Source of the DNA: Macrophomina tecta
Lineage: Eukaryota; Ascomycota; Dothideomycetes; Botryosphaeriales; Botryosphaeriaceae
Reading direction: 5' to 3'
Length of the DNA stretch: 64,000 nucleotides
Assembly (NCBI GenBank): GCA_024180945.1
Contig: JAKSGN010000038.1
Coordinates: 3,100,001 to 3,164,000, forward strand
Shown here: positions 1 to 12,622 of the stretch, piece after piece
Numbering within the stretch: position 1 is the first letter of the stretch
How the letters are laid out: each line of letters begins with the position of its first letter
Position numbers and translations under genes: made by a program
The notes under the pieces: model-generated
Seen by the model: the letters and a program-made list of their open reading frames with translations, nothing else
Database searches by the model: none
Told to the model about the DNA's origin: nothing

Positions 1-748
1 GGCGACAGCGACGTATGCGGGCGGCGGGTGGAAGGCGGTCGGGACGTAGACGGCGGCAATGGTGCTGGTGGACCCGGCGGTGGACTGGCGGTCGCTGCTG
101 ATGCTGGGGGCGCGGCTGGAGCGCGGCGAGGCGAGAGCGCCGTCGTCCTGCTGTCGCGGCAGGCGATGCATTCCGCAGGCGAGGGAGGAATGCGACGGCG
201 GCAGAGGGCAGGAATTGGAGTATTTCTGGAGAGCGCGACCCGGTGCGACCCAGCAACGGCAGCTCAATTGCCGGCAGGGCTGGCGGTGTCGGCTTGCGGG
301 CTGGCTTGGGGGTCGCGGTCGCACAGTGCCTGCTGGGCGGGTCGGCTGAGGACAGGGGCTGGCGGGCGGAACGAGCGTGAAAGCGAGCGCGTCGGGCACG
401 TTTGAGCGCAGCTAGGCTCGCATGGCTCTGGCGACGGTGGGCAGGGCAATTGGCAGCGCGCGGATGCAGCTCTGCAGGAGGAGCAGCGGCAGCAGCAAAC
501 TCGGGGGGGGGACAAGGCCGGGCCTCTGCTCGGGGGGATGATGCCGCTACCCCCGCGTCGATCGGTATCCCGTCGAAGACGGTAGCAGCCGGCCAGGGCC
601 TGGTGGGTCGTATAACGACAGGGGTGCAGCGCGCACGCGCCGGAGACGGGCCAGCAGGGAATTGGTGCAGAGCAGCCGCGCAGCCAGCTGGAGATGCAGG
701 CGGACACGGACGAGGACAGGCGCGATGAGGCGAGAGACGGTCGAGAGA

Positions 749-797
<49 letters not shown>

Positions 798-3700
798 CGA
801 GAGAAGAGAGCGAGAGAAGAAAGCGAGAGAGCGAGAGAGATGCGCGGCTCGGCGGGCAAATCTCCTGCTCCTGAGAGCTGCTGGTCGGCAGCTAGGCGGA
901 CTTCTTCTAGCACGCGTGCTAGAGGCAGCGCTACCGCGACACTGACACGGTGCGCCGCAGCAGGGCGGCACAGCAGCTCTCTGGCCGCCTCCGCCCATCA
1001 ACCCGCGACGCGCACGACCGCTGAAACCGCTGCTGCATGGCATTGCCAGCAGAGCCCCGCCCACGCGCCGCGCTGACAGCCGCATCGCAACACCCCCAGC
1101 ATCGCCATCGCCGGAATCCAGGGCGCAGGTGGCTAGCGAATGACGCCGCCTCCGTTTGCGTCTGGCCCTCCCATTCGCGACCCATGCCACCGCCCAGATC
1201 GACGCTTCGGGAGATCTTCCTCGTCCACGGCGAATTGGATGTCGCCGCCCCCCATCCCCAGCGCCGGCATCCTTGCGCCCGTCGCCAGGGCGAAACCTTC
1301 AGTAGAGCGTAGCGCGCCTCGACCGCGCCCGGCCGCGAGAAGCGCGCTCGCGCTGACGACACGCTCTGCTGTGCCTTTCGGCCGCGCGAGCGATCGTCCG
1401 GCCGCGACTCCCAACGCTCGAGTCAGGCGCTGCCTCTGCGCAAGCACTGCTCGCCCTCCCACGTGGATGACGGCCGCCCGTGCCCGCAGCAAGCAATTCT
1501 GCACCATCGAGTGAGCAAGCCACCGCCGTCAATTGCCCGCGCCCGTCCCACGTGGTGTCGCATACCGCGCCCATCGCCCGTGTTGGTTCCGGCCACCGCC
1601 AGCTCCGCCGCCCTGTCCAAACACCCCAAACGGGTGCGAGAAGCGAGGCGGCATCATCCGCCGGACCCTTCGATTTTACATTTCGAGCACCCATGGGCTC
1701 CCTGATGCTGGCCTGAAACACCCTCCCCGTCTCTCGTCGGCCGCCAGCCACACGCACGCACGCGCTGAGACAGCATGTCATTGATGGAGCACAAACGCTG
1801 CCTCTTCCGCCCAAAACGCCCCACTTGCCGCTCCACCTTCCTCTAACACCCTTCCCGCTCTGTCGGTACCTCTCTCTGCTCGTGAAGAAGTTTCTTTTGT
1901 GCCCTGCCTGCGTTTGTTCCCCCGGACCGATCGCCATTCCGGCCTCTTCCTGCGTAGGTTGCCTGCGGATGCAACATCGTTCAAAGTTCCCGCAAGCCTC
2001 TTCCTGCGATCGAGCTCATCCGTCCATCGCCAAATCTCCGGTGTCGGAGGTGAGGGGGAAGTCCGCAGCCAGAAAAGCATTTCTTAACAGCCTTCCTCGG
2101 CGGGTGCAGGCGCAGATAACATGCACGAGACATCCATCCTCTATCCCCCTCGTAACTTCATCATACCTGCGGCCATAGAACGCTTTCATTTCCGCCGCAG
2201 CCAGCGGTTTGGTCAAAGCATGGCGTGTATCGCCTTATTTCCTCCTTTTTTTTTCTTTCTTTTGTCTCCTGCGATCTCTCCATCGCTCTTTGTCGCAGCC
2301 CAACATGCGTGGTTACCGGGGTCACATTAGTGTGGAGTGTTATAGGCAGTGGAGATCTTCCTTCCACCCTCCCTAAATTTCCGATGGCGCGGAACCTTTT
2401 TTTTTTTTTCCCTTCCTCCCTTCCCTCCTCCGTTAACCTTTTTCCCTTTTCCTATCTCAGCACAAAATCGGCATCGCTTCCGACTCGCGCCCGCCGGCGA
2501 AACTCACTACTCGTTACCAACATCTCTTTTCTCTTCCGTCCGATCGGTCTGAAGATGCGGCGTCGACAAACCCGTAGCCCCCGTGTTCGTTAACAGCACC
2601 GTCCCCCGTTACATATAGGCCCCCCATCCTTGCCCGTTAACTGTCGCCGCCCGCGCTATTACCCACTAGTCCAGCCGTCATTTGGCTAAGCATCGCCGCG
2701 TCGGGGCTCCGCGCTGCAGACGGCAGCGATCCGCGTATTGTGCATGATAGATGCGGCCATGGAACGGACGACGGCAGGGAGACCGCATCTTTTGCGGACT
2801 GGATGGGGCCGATGCTGTGCCTCGCTCCGACACGTTTTTTTTTTCTTTTTTTTTTTTTGTTGGCGGAGTTCGCTAGTGTGTGCAGCGTTGTTGCTGTCCT
2901 CGCGCGGCTTGCCGGTGTGGCTCGTTGCCCCGGCGTAAAAGCTTCCAGATGCTGTCGCCCTTTGCGCTGCGCAGCTGCGGCACGCTAACCGTTGCACATG
3001 GAGTGCGCAGCTGTGATTCGCCCGCATACCTGCAAGGTCCCCGGATTGAGGGCCGTGGATTGGCGAGGTGGGCCGTTTTGTGGTCGTGTGTGGTATATGT
3101 ATGGGAGGATGTCGTACATGCTTCAGGATGCTGGGATGTCGTCTCCGTAGGTCAAGGAAGCGGGTGTCTCGTATAACCTTGTCCTTTGGCTGAATTGGGC
3201 AGCTGCGGGATGGGGTGTTCTAGGGTCCTGGCCTTGGTAGGATGGCTGGAGTGATGTCATGGTAGGCCTGATGGAGAGGTGCGGCTCTAGCAGGCAGATG
3301 CGATCTTGATGGCCGCGGTGGAGGAGAGCTCGGCGCGCTGGTCGAGTTTCGAGTTAAGTGTTTCTGCTTGCGTCTTTCGGAGCAGTGTAATGCCGTGGGC
3401 CTGTTATAATCCGATGTGGATTGCATGATTTTGTAAGAAGCCAAAGCAATTGTGGCTCCTGTGCTGCTGATGTTGAAGCCAGCCCGTCACGACCTGACTT
3501 AATCCTTCTTTTGGTTGTTTAACAACAAAGCACGAGATATGTGAAGATCAGTATGGACGTCAGCTTCTTTTCTGTCGAATATGGCTCCAATACTCAGATA
3601 TCTCATAAAATTTGCATTTTTTCAGTATGCTGGCTTTGAGAACAAGAAAAATCTCCTCTGCAGTCCAACTCCGTCAAGTTCTGGCTTTCCAAGATAATCG

Positions 3701-5796
3701 TCCACATCTACTGGAGAGAGCCTTTATCTTTCGTGCTGGAAGCCCTCTCAAATTTCCCTGTGCTTCCCTTTCCATTTTCTCTGTCTTACTTATTGCTCTC
3801 CTTCCATTCCTATCCATGAGTCTGCTGTCGACTTCAATAGATACCAGCTTTCGCTCCAAACTCTGCCCTTCACCAAGTGCCACCCAACAGGTATAGACGC
3901 ACATATCCGGCATCGGTGACATTTTGAAGTTTTTACTTGATAATGCACGCTCATACCAAAAGACTTCTGCCCGCAGGATGACATCTTCCATTGGCCCTCC
4001 CGCAGGCATTCGAGAACTCTGAGCTCGTCTTGTCACTGATTTTGACTGAAGTGGGCCCATAGGATAGAAGATAGGCATGCAAAGACTGTTAAGCCGACTT
4101 AAGACTTGATTATACACCATCTGCACCCCCGTGATGTCTTCCTGTCTCCCGGGTCCCGCCCGCGTGTGAACTATGGCTATCCGAGCACCATATGACATTA
4201 ATTGTTGTAGTCAAATGCAATAGGCAAGACACGAAGACAGGATGATCTTGGTGGGAAAGCCCAAGTGCGGACGGTTGAGTAGAAGGGAAAGTAGAATTGG
4301 AGAGAAAGGTGAAGGCAAGGGTGAAATGAAGCCAAAGGCTGAATGAACGGTAGAAGTGACAGCTTAGATAGAAGTGAAGGTGAATATGGCCATGGCAACG
4401 GTGATGCAACAGTTCCACAGGTGATAAGCGAGCGTACCGGCAGTCAACGGAATGAATGTCCGGTTGCCGGAAATGAAAAATTAAATATGTGGTCATTACA
4501 TGATTCGAACACGTCGAGTCCTCTGTTGACAAACACGCCGTCAGTGAGTCCATAGGCGTACGCGTCTGTTTCTTGATTTCTGGGCCACAGTCCCGTATAC
4601 GCCACCAATGCTCCAGATAGTCTAGTCACGCACAATTGCTTCTCGCGCTTCAGGACTGAAGGCGGTATCCTCCCAGCTAGACGTTCGAAGTTGCATGATT
4701 GAGGGGCCGCCTTGCCAAAACTGGTCTGGGTGCCTGGCCCTTGCATACATGTGGATTGAAATATCCTCCCTGGCTAGGCATCCAGCGACTCTCTTCACTG
4801 CTCACGGCACCGCACTGACCAAAATTAAATTCGCAGTTCATTGCATTACGGGCGTGGTCTTTTGGCTCTCTGGCCATCTTTTGCTAGCACTGGATACGCA
4901 AGCGTGAGCGCGATTCTGAGACCTTGCTGCTCTCCATCACCCGAGGTCGAATGGTGACGAAAACTGTGGATTCAAAATCTCGAATGCTTCGCAAAGTACG
5001 CACTTGCAAATATTGGATAATTGGCAACTCCCAGAGACGGACACCAGAAGATTTGCAGCGGTGCCTACTAGAGCAGTACCCGGCACACGCCCTGAACCTG
5101 GATATACTTGCTTGCATTAACTTTCCTTCTCAGCTCGCAGACTGAATGATGAGTAGGGATTGCCGGAACGAAGAGGTGCTTGCTTTCAGCGGCATTACAC
5201 CGCACAGCGCCTAAAGGCATGCATCTCTTTCAAAGTGTTCTGAGAGAGAGAACATTGCTCGTTGCCTCCAATCCTGCAAGTGCTCTTTACTTCCAAGGCA
5301 AACATTCCTTCTCCAAGCAAGCATGCCTGCTCAGCCGTCCATCTCATCTCAGAAATACATTGTTCGGATACAATGCTCCCATTGTCCACCATTTCAACAT
5401 GCCTTTCACCCAATAGCAGGCCGTCCACATCGACCCGAACAAAGAGGCATTGCTCATCGACAAACACATTGTTTGTCCTTCATACGCTCCTCTCCTACTC
5501 CCTTCACAATTCTCCACCGATCTCGACAATTCCAACAGCCAGAACAATGTCGTTGACCATGATAGAATAACACCCGACAGCAACATGCACCGTCGCCATA
5601 ATAACCATCCGAACCGGTCTGGGATGTGATCGTCGCTGAACCGCCCGCCTCACCTCCCTCTTTCTCCCTACTCCACACAGCCTCAGAGTAACAGCTTCTT
5701 CGACTGCGTTCCCAGCGAGAAAGCTCTCCCAAGAGAAGCGGGCCACCCAGCGTGCGCGCGCGAGCGGAGGGGAAGCCGGGCACACACGCAAAAAAC
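1..5796. other. 5.8-kb stretch without a supported gene
   Basis: I see no gene I can support here. The first 1.5 kb is GC-rich low-complexity DNA in which long frames stay open on both strands because of base composition. From about 1.8 to 5.7 kb there are pyrimidine tracts, T-runs near 2,398-2,410 and 2,836-2,856, and moderate-GC DNA with short frames only. A 174-codon frame on the minus strand (3,674-4,198) has no recognisable domain and no splice context, and is not called. The stretch may hold 5' regulatory DNA for the gene at 5,797 or non-coding transcripts. Confidence 0.5.
751..787. repeat. (GA)n microsatellite
   Basis: An almost perfect GA dinucleotide run of about 37 bases, followed to about 840 by imperfect GAGAGC/GAAGAG units. 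On the opposite strand it makes an artificial Leu-Ser repeat in an open frame. It is a simple-sequence repeat with no sign of coding use. Confidence 0.9.
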
Positions 5797-6525
5797 ATGT
5801 GCCAACTCGAATCCGTCTTCCACCACCTCTGCGGCCACTGGGCGCCGCGGCGCCGCTTCCTCGGTGCGCCCTGCGCGCGCGCGCGCCGCGTCCGCGTGTG
5901 GGTCGGCGGGCCGCTGACCACGACGACGACGGACCCGGGCACCGATCCTCTCAACAAACCCTGCCGCACCACTGCTCCTCCTTGCTCTGGTGGCCCCAAC
6001 GCCGATAAGGGTGACGATGATGGTGATGATGACGACTACGACGACGACCACGACCACGACGACCACAGCGCTCCCCTTCCCGCTTCCGACACCGAAGAAA
6101 GGGGCGAGAACCACTCTTTCGCGTGCTCCTTCTACCCCTGCGACCACCCGTCCGACCGGGGCGCGGTGACCGACTACGCGCGCCTGTGCGCCGAGTGCGC
6201 GCGACGCATCGCCGCGGAGGAGGCGTTCGACGAGGCGGGCGCGCCCAGGGCGGCGGCCTCCTCGACGACGGCGCTGTCGGACGCGGCGACCGAGCTGCCG
6301 GTGCGACGGATGTTCAGGCCGTTTGTGGGCGTGAGCGATAAGGCGTGGGAGGCGGTGGTGGCGGCGCGGCAGGCGACGGCGCGGGAGAGGAGAATGAGGA
6401 GGGAGGGGAAGAGGAAGAGGGGTGAAGGGGAAGAAGTAGGAGGCGAGGAGGAGGACGAGGGAGAGGAAGTGGTGGTGATGAAGCGCGGTAAGTACTCCGA
6501 TTATTCCATGGATGAATCTGATTGA
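5797..6525 (+). CDS. Hypothetical acidic Cys/His-containing protein
   Basis: A 242-residue frame with ATG in good context (AAAAC before it). The N-terminus (MCQLESVFHHLCGHW) and two further cysteine groups (ACSFYPCDHP and LCAECARR, about residues 110-145) look like the spaced Cys/His pairs of small fungal proteins of unknown function. Residues about 70-90 are an Asp/His-rich tract coded by GAT/GAC repeats. The C-terminal part is rich in Arg, Lys and Glu. A strong GTAAGT donor at 6,488 with a CTAAC branch site and an AG at 6,571-6,572 offers an 85-nt intron. If it is used, the last residues are replaced by about 48 others containing CxxxxxxCxxC-type cysteines, with a stop near 6,720. The unspliced ending is called here. 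I do not recognise the function. Confidence 0.6.
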   Translation: MCQLESVFHHLCGHWAPRRRFLGAPCARARRVRVWVGGPLTTTTTDPGTDPLNKPCRTTAPPCSGGPNADKGDDDGDDDDYDDDHDHDDHSAPLPASDTEERGENHSFACSFYPCDHPSDRGAVTDYARLCAECARRIAAEEAFDEAGAPRAAASSTTALSDAATELPVRRMFRPFVGVSDKAWEAVVAARQATARERRMRREGKRKRGEGEEVGGEEEDEGEEVVVMKRGKYSDYSMDESD

Positions 6526-9500
6526 GGAAAAAACGACAAGAACGGTGGGCTAACCTTTCCCTCCTCATTTAGGTTCGACGGTGCGATTCTGTTCTTTTGC
6601 TGCTAAAAGGTGCTTTGGATGCGGATTTCCTTTTTGTCAGCCCAGAGTTCTGCGGCAGGTACTTTCGTTGCTGCATGGAGTGGAGCGTAGCATTTCATCC
6701 TCTTTCTGTATAGCGTAGCATAGCAATGTTTGGCTTGCTTCCTTTCATTCCTCTTAGATTGCATGGCACGGTACCGACATGGGTGAAGCTTAGGAGCTGG
6801 GCTTATAGGATCCCGTACATAGGTAAAAGACCTTTTGCCCAGATTCTTTTCCCTACTCAGAAGTGACGCGCTCTGATGTATGACTTGCATGATGCGTTCC
6901 CGACTCGAGGTGTAGATAAGCTCAGACTTACCGTGATAGGCCGACTAAGCGAGTCAAGATAATGTGGAGATCCAAAAGAGGTAAACCTTTAGAAGCCTGC
7001 CCGGACCGCCAGTGAGCACTGATCGATTGGATAGGGGACGAGCCGGTCCTGCGGGTTCTCGACCGTTACATACACGGGAGGAGGGGTAGCACTCGAGTCC
7101 CCACCCGGTTTCCGAGCTCGGATGGCTCCACTAAAGTCGGTGAGGCTCTGTCGGACAGGCTAATGCTGAACAGAATGTGGTGGTGAAACAAGCAATGAAA
7201 TTGTGATAAAAGTAAGTTCGCACTTCAAACTCAATATGCGCTGTTAGGGCTCTTGGGCGACACCGCTCCGGTCGTCCGCTGCGGCACGGAGTCAGCGGGA
7301 GCAGCTGGCGGAAAGCTTATCATTCAGCCGACATGTCAGGCCTGTCCCATGCTCAGCCCAGAGCTCAGCGGAGGCTGGGCCCCAAACCGCAGACATCCGT
7401 AGCGGATCCACCCGGAGCCGCTGGCGGACCGCCCGGGAGAGCGACGTCTCAGGGACGGCCAATAAAGTCAATCAAGACGTGCGATCAGCAAAGGGGGTGG
7501 AATATTGGGAGGCCGAAGCGAGAAGCGGGCTTGCGTTGGAGTTTCACGGCCATCCAAGTTCATTGGTTTGGCCCTTTGAGCAGGGCCGGGACCGTGCGGC
7601 CGGGGGCAGGGCCTTGTTCTAGAAGACTGGCGACGGGGTGTTTTCGTGGTGGGCAACAGAACAGAGCTGTCGCTGCAGCACCCCTGAGCAGCAGCAGCGA
7701 CAGCAGCAGCGGAGCGGGAACGGCGACATCGCGCAATCTTCTCCACAGAGCGTCCCCGAGCGTGTGGCAGGGGCTTAGCGAGACGGGAGCGGAGCAGAGC
7801 GATTGCCCAGAGCGCTGAGGCTGATGTGCTTTCCCCAATCCGCACCGCCAGACGAAAATCCGGAGTGCAGATGGAGCGGGTGTTTACGGGAGGCCTCGTG
7901 GCTGGAGCGGCTGTGGAGAGGCGGGCAGCTCCGGGCGGTTTTCGCGTCTGTGCCTCTCCCGCAGCAACAGCTTCTGGAACGTCATCTTACCCCATGGAAA
8001 CCCGGGCTGGCAAAAGCACTCGTAAGAGCAACGGACGCGCCGGTTGATCCTCGCCGCGCCCGCGCCCGCACACGGCGAGGGCTCGGGAGAAAGGAGGACA
8101 GGGCTCGGCCGGTCGAGCGTGCGAGGGCAGGTTAAACGTAAGAGGCCTATTCTTAGCCCTGGTTGCTGAGCACGCGGCCCCTATTCACGCTGCGCGCAAG
8201 GGCGGCGATGTGTAACAGCAACGACGCAGTGGCGACGCGGAGCGCTCTGGCGGCTCTGGCGGCGGACCATGCGCCATGGTTGAGCACCAGAATAGAGAGC
8301 GAAGGTCGAATACGGCAACCAGAAGAGCGGATTCGGGAGACAGTGAATCAGCGCCGATCATCCCGAACCGCGTTTAGCCGGCCGGCCAGAGGTTTTCTTT
8401 GTCATCGCTGCCGGCCAGGCCAATGGGGAGGCGCGATAAGGCGACAGACCCTGAGCTTGGCCGCGAGCCAGCCACCGCGGGTGCGTGTTCGGGCGTGTGC
8501 TTGCCGAAGTCGCTGCGCCGATGAGGCAGCGGGGGGGCTCGTGCTGCTGCTGCGGCGACGGCCTGCGCGGTTGACATCGGGCGCGTTGGGCGTGGCTCTG
8601 GGGCGGGAGGGAGCCGTGGTCGTGGGCGCCGGCGGTGGCGCAGGCTGCGCGGCGGTGGTGAGGAGCAGCCAGAGAAAGACAGCGAACGGCCCAGAGAGCA
8701 CGCCACGCCGCGCAGTTTGCCAGAAGGCGCGTCGTGCGTGGGGTCGAGCGAGCATGCGCATGGAAAAGCAAAAAAATGCGCGTTGAGCCCGGCGGCCCTG
8801 CGCATCCTGGTTGCTTGGCTGTGACGAGCCGGTCTTCTGCGGGGTACTTCTGTAAAAAGCCGCATTGTGCATCCTCAACCCAGCGCCGGCGCGGGCGGGA
8901 AGACATGCCCGTCTTCTGCCTCGCTATCCTGCGGCCGTTGCGGCTGCGGCGCAGGCGTCGTGGTGCCGGTGGGCATGCTGTTCCGGGCAGGAGCGCCTAT
9001 CTGATGGCACCACCCCTCGCGGCGCGCGATGCTCCTGAGATGCTGGCGGGAGAGCACGGCCGCCGATAAGTCGCAGGCCGGCTTGGTATTGCTGCAGGTC
9101 CCCAGCCCGCGCATCCACCGCGGCGGATTCCTCGCCCAACCCTGCCATCCTTGCAGCGCCCGCGACACGGCGGTCAGCGGCCAGCGGCAGCAGCTCCAGC
9201 TCCAGCTCCAGCTCCCGCGACGGCGGCGGCGAGCAGCCGGCTGCGCCTAGTCATGGCGGCGGGGCGGTGGCCGTCGGCAGTGGGCAGCCGCAGGGCGGGT
9301 AGAGATAGCGGAGGGTGTGCACGCGATATCGTCGTCAAAGACAAAATAGTGATTGGCTGGGGGCCGTGCCTGGCCGGGCGGTGGGCTCGAGTGGACTGGA
9401 TCGCGGTCAAGGCCTGGGCTGGGATTGTGCCGTTGCGTGGAGCCCTTGCGATGCGCGCCGTGGGCGCTGCCCGTGTGGGCGCAACGCGGCGGCAGGGCAG

Positions 9501-9709
9501 GAAACCCTGACGCCGCTCGCGCTGCCTTTTAAACATCCGCACCGCCGCCCACGACCACGCCCTCGCCCTCACCATCACCACCCCTTCCCCTTCCTCGTCC
9601 TCCAGCCCCCGTGTAGACAGGCCCTCTCGCCGTCTCTCGCACCCACGCACCCCACCCGCCTCCCACTGCTTGCCCTCCGAGCCAGCCCCGCACATCCCCA
9701 CCAGTCACC
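6526..9709. other. 3.2-kb stretch without a supported gene
   Basis: This holds the possible alternative last exon of the upstream gene (6,573 to about 6,720) and then the 5' region of glutamine synthetase. GC-rich overlapping frames on both strands between 7.3 and 9.7 kb have repetitive Ala/Arg/Pro compositions and no domains. The last 200 bases before the glutamine synthetase start are CT-rich, as is usual for strongly expressed fungal promoters and 5' UTRs. Confidence 0.5.
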
Positions 9710-11281
9710 ATGGTACGTCCGCACGCATTGCTTTGTTTGCAGAAGCGCCCGACTCTGACTGACGCTTGCAGGCGGAATCAACAATTATCTCCAACACGGC
9801 CAACGTAAGCCGCAGCTTCCCCGCGCGCTGAGATTACGCTTCCGCTGACATGTCGCACAGCTTGAGAAGTACCTCAAGCTGCCCCAGAAGGGCTCCGTCA
9901 TCGCTGAGTACGTCTGGATTGACGGCTCCAACGGCGTGCGCTCCAAGTGCAGGGTGAGTCAACTGCCCCGAATCTGCCTGCTCCCGCCCCCCACACCCTG
10001 CGCAACCATTCAGCGCCTGTCGTGTGACGCGGCGCTGGCGGTTTGCAGCTAGCTGGTTGTGTGTCGTGCTTATCGCACACGATAAGAAGGCGGCGCCACT
10101 TTCCCGCCCACCCGCGCGCCTTGTTGGAGTCGCGAGCATCGGGTGGGATCGTGCGCCAACACCCCACCCCCTCGATCTTGTCTTCCGGGAATTCGCGCTG
10201 ATCATCCTTCCGTCCGCAGACTCTCAAGGCGAAGCCCGAAAAGGTCGAGGATCTCCCCGAATGGAACTTCGACGGCTCGTCGACTGGCCAAGCTCCCGGC
10301 GACAACTCTGATGTCTACCTCCGCCCCGTTGCCTTCTACCCCGACCCCTTCCGCCTCGGCGACAATGTCCTCGTCATGTGCGAGACCTGGGGCGCTGACG
10401 GCAAGCCCAACGCCTACAACTACCGCCACGATGCCGCTATCGTGATGGAGGCCCACAAGGCGCACGAGTTCTGGTTCGGTCTTGAGCAGGAGTACACTCT
10501 CCTCGACATCAACGGCTGGCCTTATGGCTGGCCCAAGGGCGGTTTCCCTGGTCCCCAGGGCCCTTACTACTGCGGTGTCGGCACCGGCAAGGTCTTCTGC
10601 CGCGACATCGTCGAGGCTCACTACAAGGCCTGCCTGTACGCTGGCATCAACATCTCCGGCACCAACGCCGAGGTCATGCCGGCTCAGTGGGAGTACCAGG
10701 TCGGTCCTTGCACCGGCATTAACAGTACGTAACAAGTCCCCAACCCCACCCCCTTTTTACTACCGCTAACGCATTCACCAGTGGGCGACGAGCTCTGGAT
10801 GTCCAGGTTCATCCTCCACCGTGTTGCTGAGGAATTCGGCGCCAAGGTTACCTTCAACCCCAAGCCCATCCCCGGTGACTGGAACGGAGCCGGCCTCCAC
10901 ACCAACGTCTCTACCGCCGAGATCCGTGCCGAGGGTGGCATGAAGCACATCGAGGCCGCCATGGAGAAGCTCGCCATCAGGCAAAAGGAGCACATGGCCG
11001 TCTACGGTGAGGACAACCAGCTCCGTATGACCGGCAAGCACGAGACTTCGTCGTATGACAAGTTCACCTGGGGCGTCGCCAACCGTGGCTCCTCGGTCCG
11101 TGTTCCTCGCTCCGTTGCTGCTGAAGGCAAAGGCTACTTCGAGGACCGCCGCCCCGCCTCGAATGCCGACCCGTACCAGGTCACTGGTATCATTGTCGAG
11201 ACCCTCTGCGGTATGGTCGAGGGTGCCGACGTCAGCAGGAAGGCTCAGGAGACCGCTGAGCTCGAGGCTAAGTCGGCGTAA
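9710..11281 (+). CDS. glnA: Glutamine synthetase (type II)
   Basis: Cytosolic glutamate-ammonia ligase, the ATP-dependent entry point of ammonium into glutamine. Five exons: 9710-9712, 9772-9804, 9861-9953, 10220-10724 and 10782-11281, giving 377 residues. All introns are GT-AG and the phases agree. Exon 1 is the ATG alone. The protein begins [19 protein letters not shown]. The N-terminal signature [15 protein letters not shown] and the ATP-site signature [15 protein letters not shown] are both intact, as is the substrate-site stretch [11 protein letters not shown]. Length is near that of eukaryotic enzymes (about 355-375), with a slightly long C-terminus. Intron 3 (9954-10219) carries an inverted pair of GATA sites that may serve nitrogen control. 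Family assignment is certain; the tiny first exons rest on splice signals and the conserved N-terminus. Confidence 0.97.
10069..10086. promoter_or_regulatory. Inverted GATA-factor site pair in glutamine synthetase intron 3
   Basis: CTTATCG-CACA-CGATAAG is a perfect inverted repeat with 7-base arms and a 4-base spacer. Each arm contains HGATAR (CGATAA), the site of fungal nitrogen GATA regulators (AreA/NIT2, AreB). Paired GATA sites close together are the preferred arrangement for NIT2/AreA. Position inside the main nitrogen-assimilation gene makes a regulatory role plausible, but binding is inferred only. Confidence 0.5.
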
Positions 11282-12598
11282 ATGCCACTCAGGATACGGC
11301 GTTTGTAGAGACGGTTTGGGTCTGGTTTTGAATACTTTTTGCTGGGGGAGACAGATTTGGTTCGGCAGTGGTTTCCGAACATATGGAAGAAGAAAAAAAA
11401 ATACACCCTAGATGCTGTGGTCACATTGTCATGACCTCCATCGCAACACACCCCGAAGACACTACACCCTCATAATGCTTGCTTATACGCTTTGCAAAAT
11501 AAGCTTCACCCCACGATTCCCCCTTTGAGCACGATTCCCCTTATAACTCGTATCTCGATTGCGAGAAATGAAGATTTCTATACCTGTTCATTGATTCTGT
11601 CTACGCAATGCGCTCGTGACTCTCCTTCTGGTGGCAAGGGATAATACCAAAGACATTGGTGTCTCTTACCACCACCCGCACAATCCCACCAATCGGAATT
11701 TGAGAGCTTCATCGGAGGTGGGCACGATCTCTGTCCGCCGGCCCCCTCCTCCCACCCCATGTTCCATTACGTCACACCCACTCAGCCCACATTCCACCCC
11801 ACGGCCCAACTCTTGCTTCTTCGTCTTTTTTCCCCTAGCCCAGGCTTGGCTTTTTCGTCTCTCCTAATGATCTTCGGATCAACGTCGCGGCTCAACGTCA
11901 AGGTACGTCAAGGTAGGCTCCCTTCGTCATAGCCTCATCTTCTATCATCAGGAGCTTCGGGACCTGTTTGCGGCATCCCCGCCTGGCGTTACGAAATGGG
12001 GCGTGGGAGGGTGATGATGTTCGCCACCCATTACGTACCTTTGCCGCCACCATTTTTTTTTTTTCCTTTTTTTTCCATCTCTTTATTTTCTTTTTTTTTT
12101 AGGGTGGTTTGCTCGAGACGAGCGCTTTCTAGGGAGGCATATACATACATTCGTCACTGACAGGTAGAATGCGGGGTGACGATTTTTTTTTTTTATTTTT
12201 TTGGTTTGCGATTGACGTGCATTTATTGCAGTAATGGGGGGAATGGGGTGGTGGAAGCGAGCGAGCGCGGGTGGTGCCGTGCCGTGTGCGTGGGTTCCCG
12301 GCTTTTGGAACGATGAAATCTGGGGAAGGCGGGGGGGCATTTGTTGTTTGGGGGTTGTGAGGGGTGCGAGATGCTTATCTAGATAAGGGCGGATGGGCAT
12401 GGGTTTGGTTGGTTGGTTGGTCGGTGCGATGGGTGTTGGTGGGACGGGGAGGGGTCTAGACCGGGTATTTGTGTATCTTTGGAGTCTTTGCTTATCTTCG
12501 GTCCTCGCTGTAGTGCCCATCTATGATTTGGTCTTCTTATTGCTTTTTGTGACGCTGGTTTTTACGGTTTGCGTTCGTCTTGTCCTCTCTTTCTTTCC

Positions 12599-12622
12599 TT
12601 TTTTTTTTTTTTTTTTTTTTTT
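12599..12622. repeat. Poly(T) tract, 24 bases
   Basis: Uninterrupted T-run within a wider pyrimidine-rich segment. A simple repeat; length is likely to vary between strains. Confidence 0.9.

Noticed and set aside
264..1190. A 308-codon minus-strand frame with a long Leu-Ser repeat
   Set aside because: The repeat is the translation of the GA microsatellite, and the rest is Arg/Ala/Ser low complexity from GC-rich DNA. No domain or splice context.
3674..4198. A 174-codon minus-strand frame
   Set aside because: Composition is protein-like but I see no domain, signal, or conserved motif, and no supporting promoter or neighbour. Too weak to call.
4490..4540. tRNA-like T-loop (GTTCGAATCATG on the minus strand)
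   Set aside because: No matching acceptor stem, D arm or anticodon arm could be formed around it.
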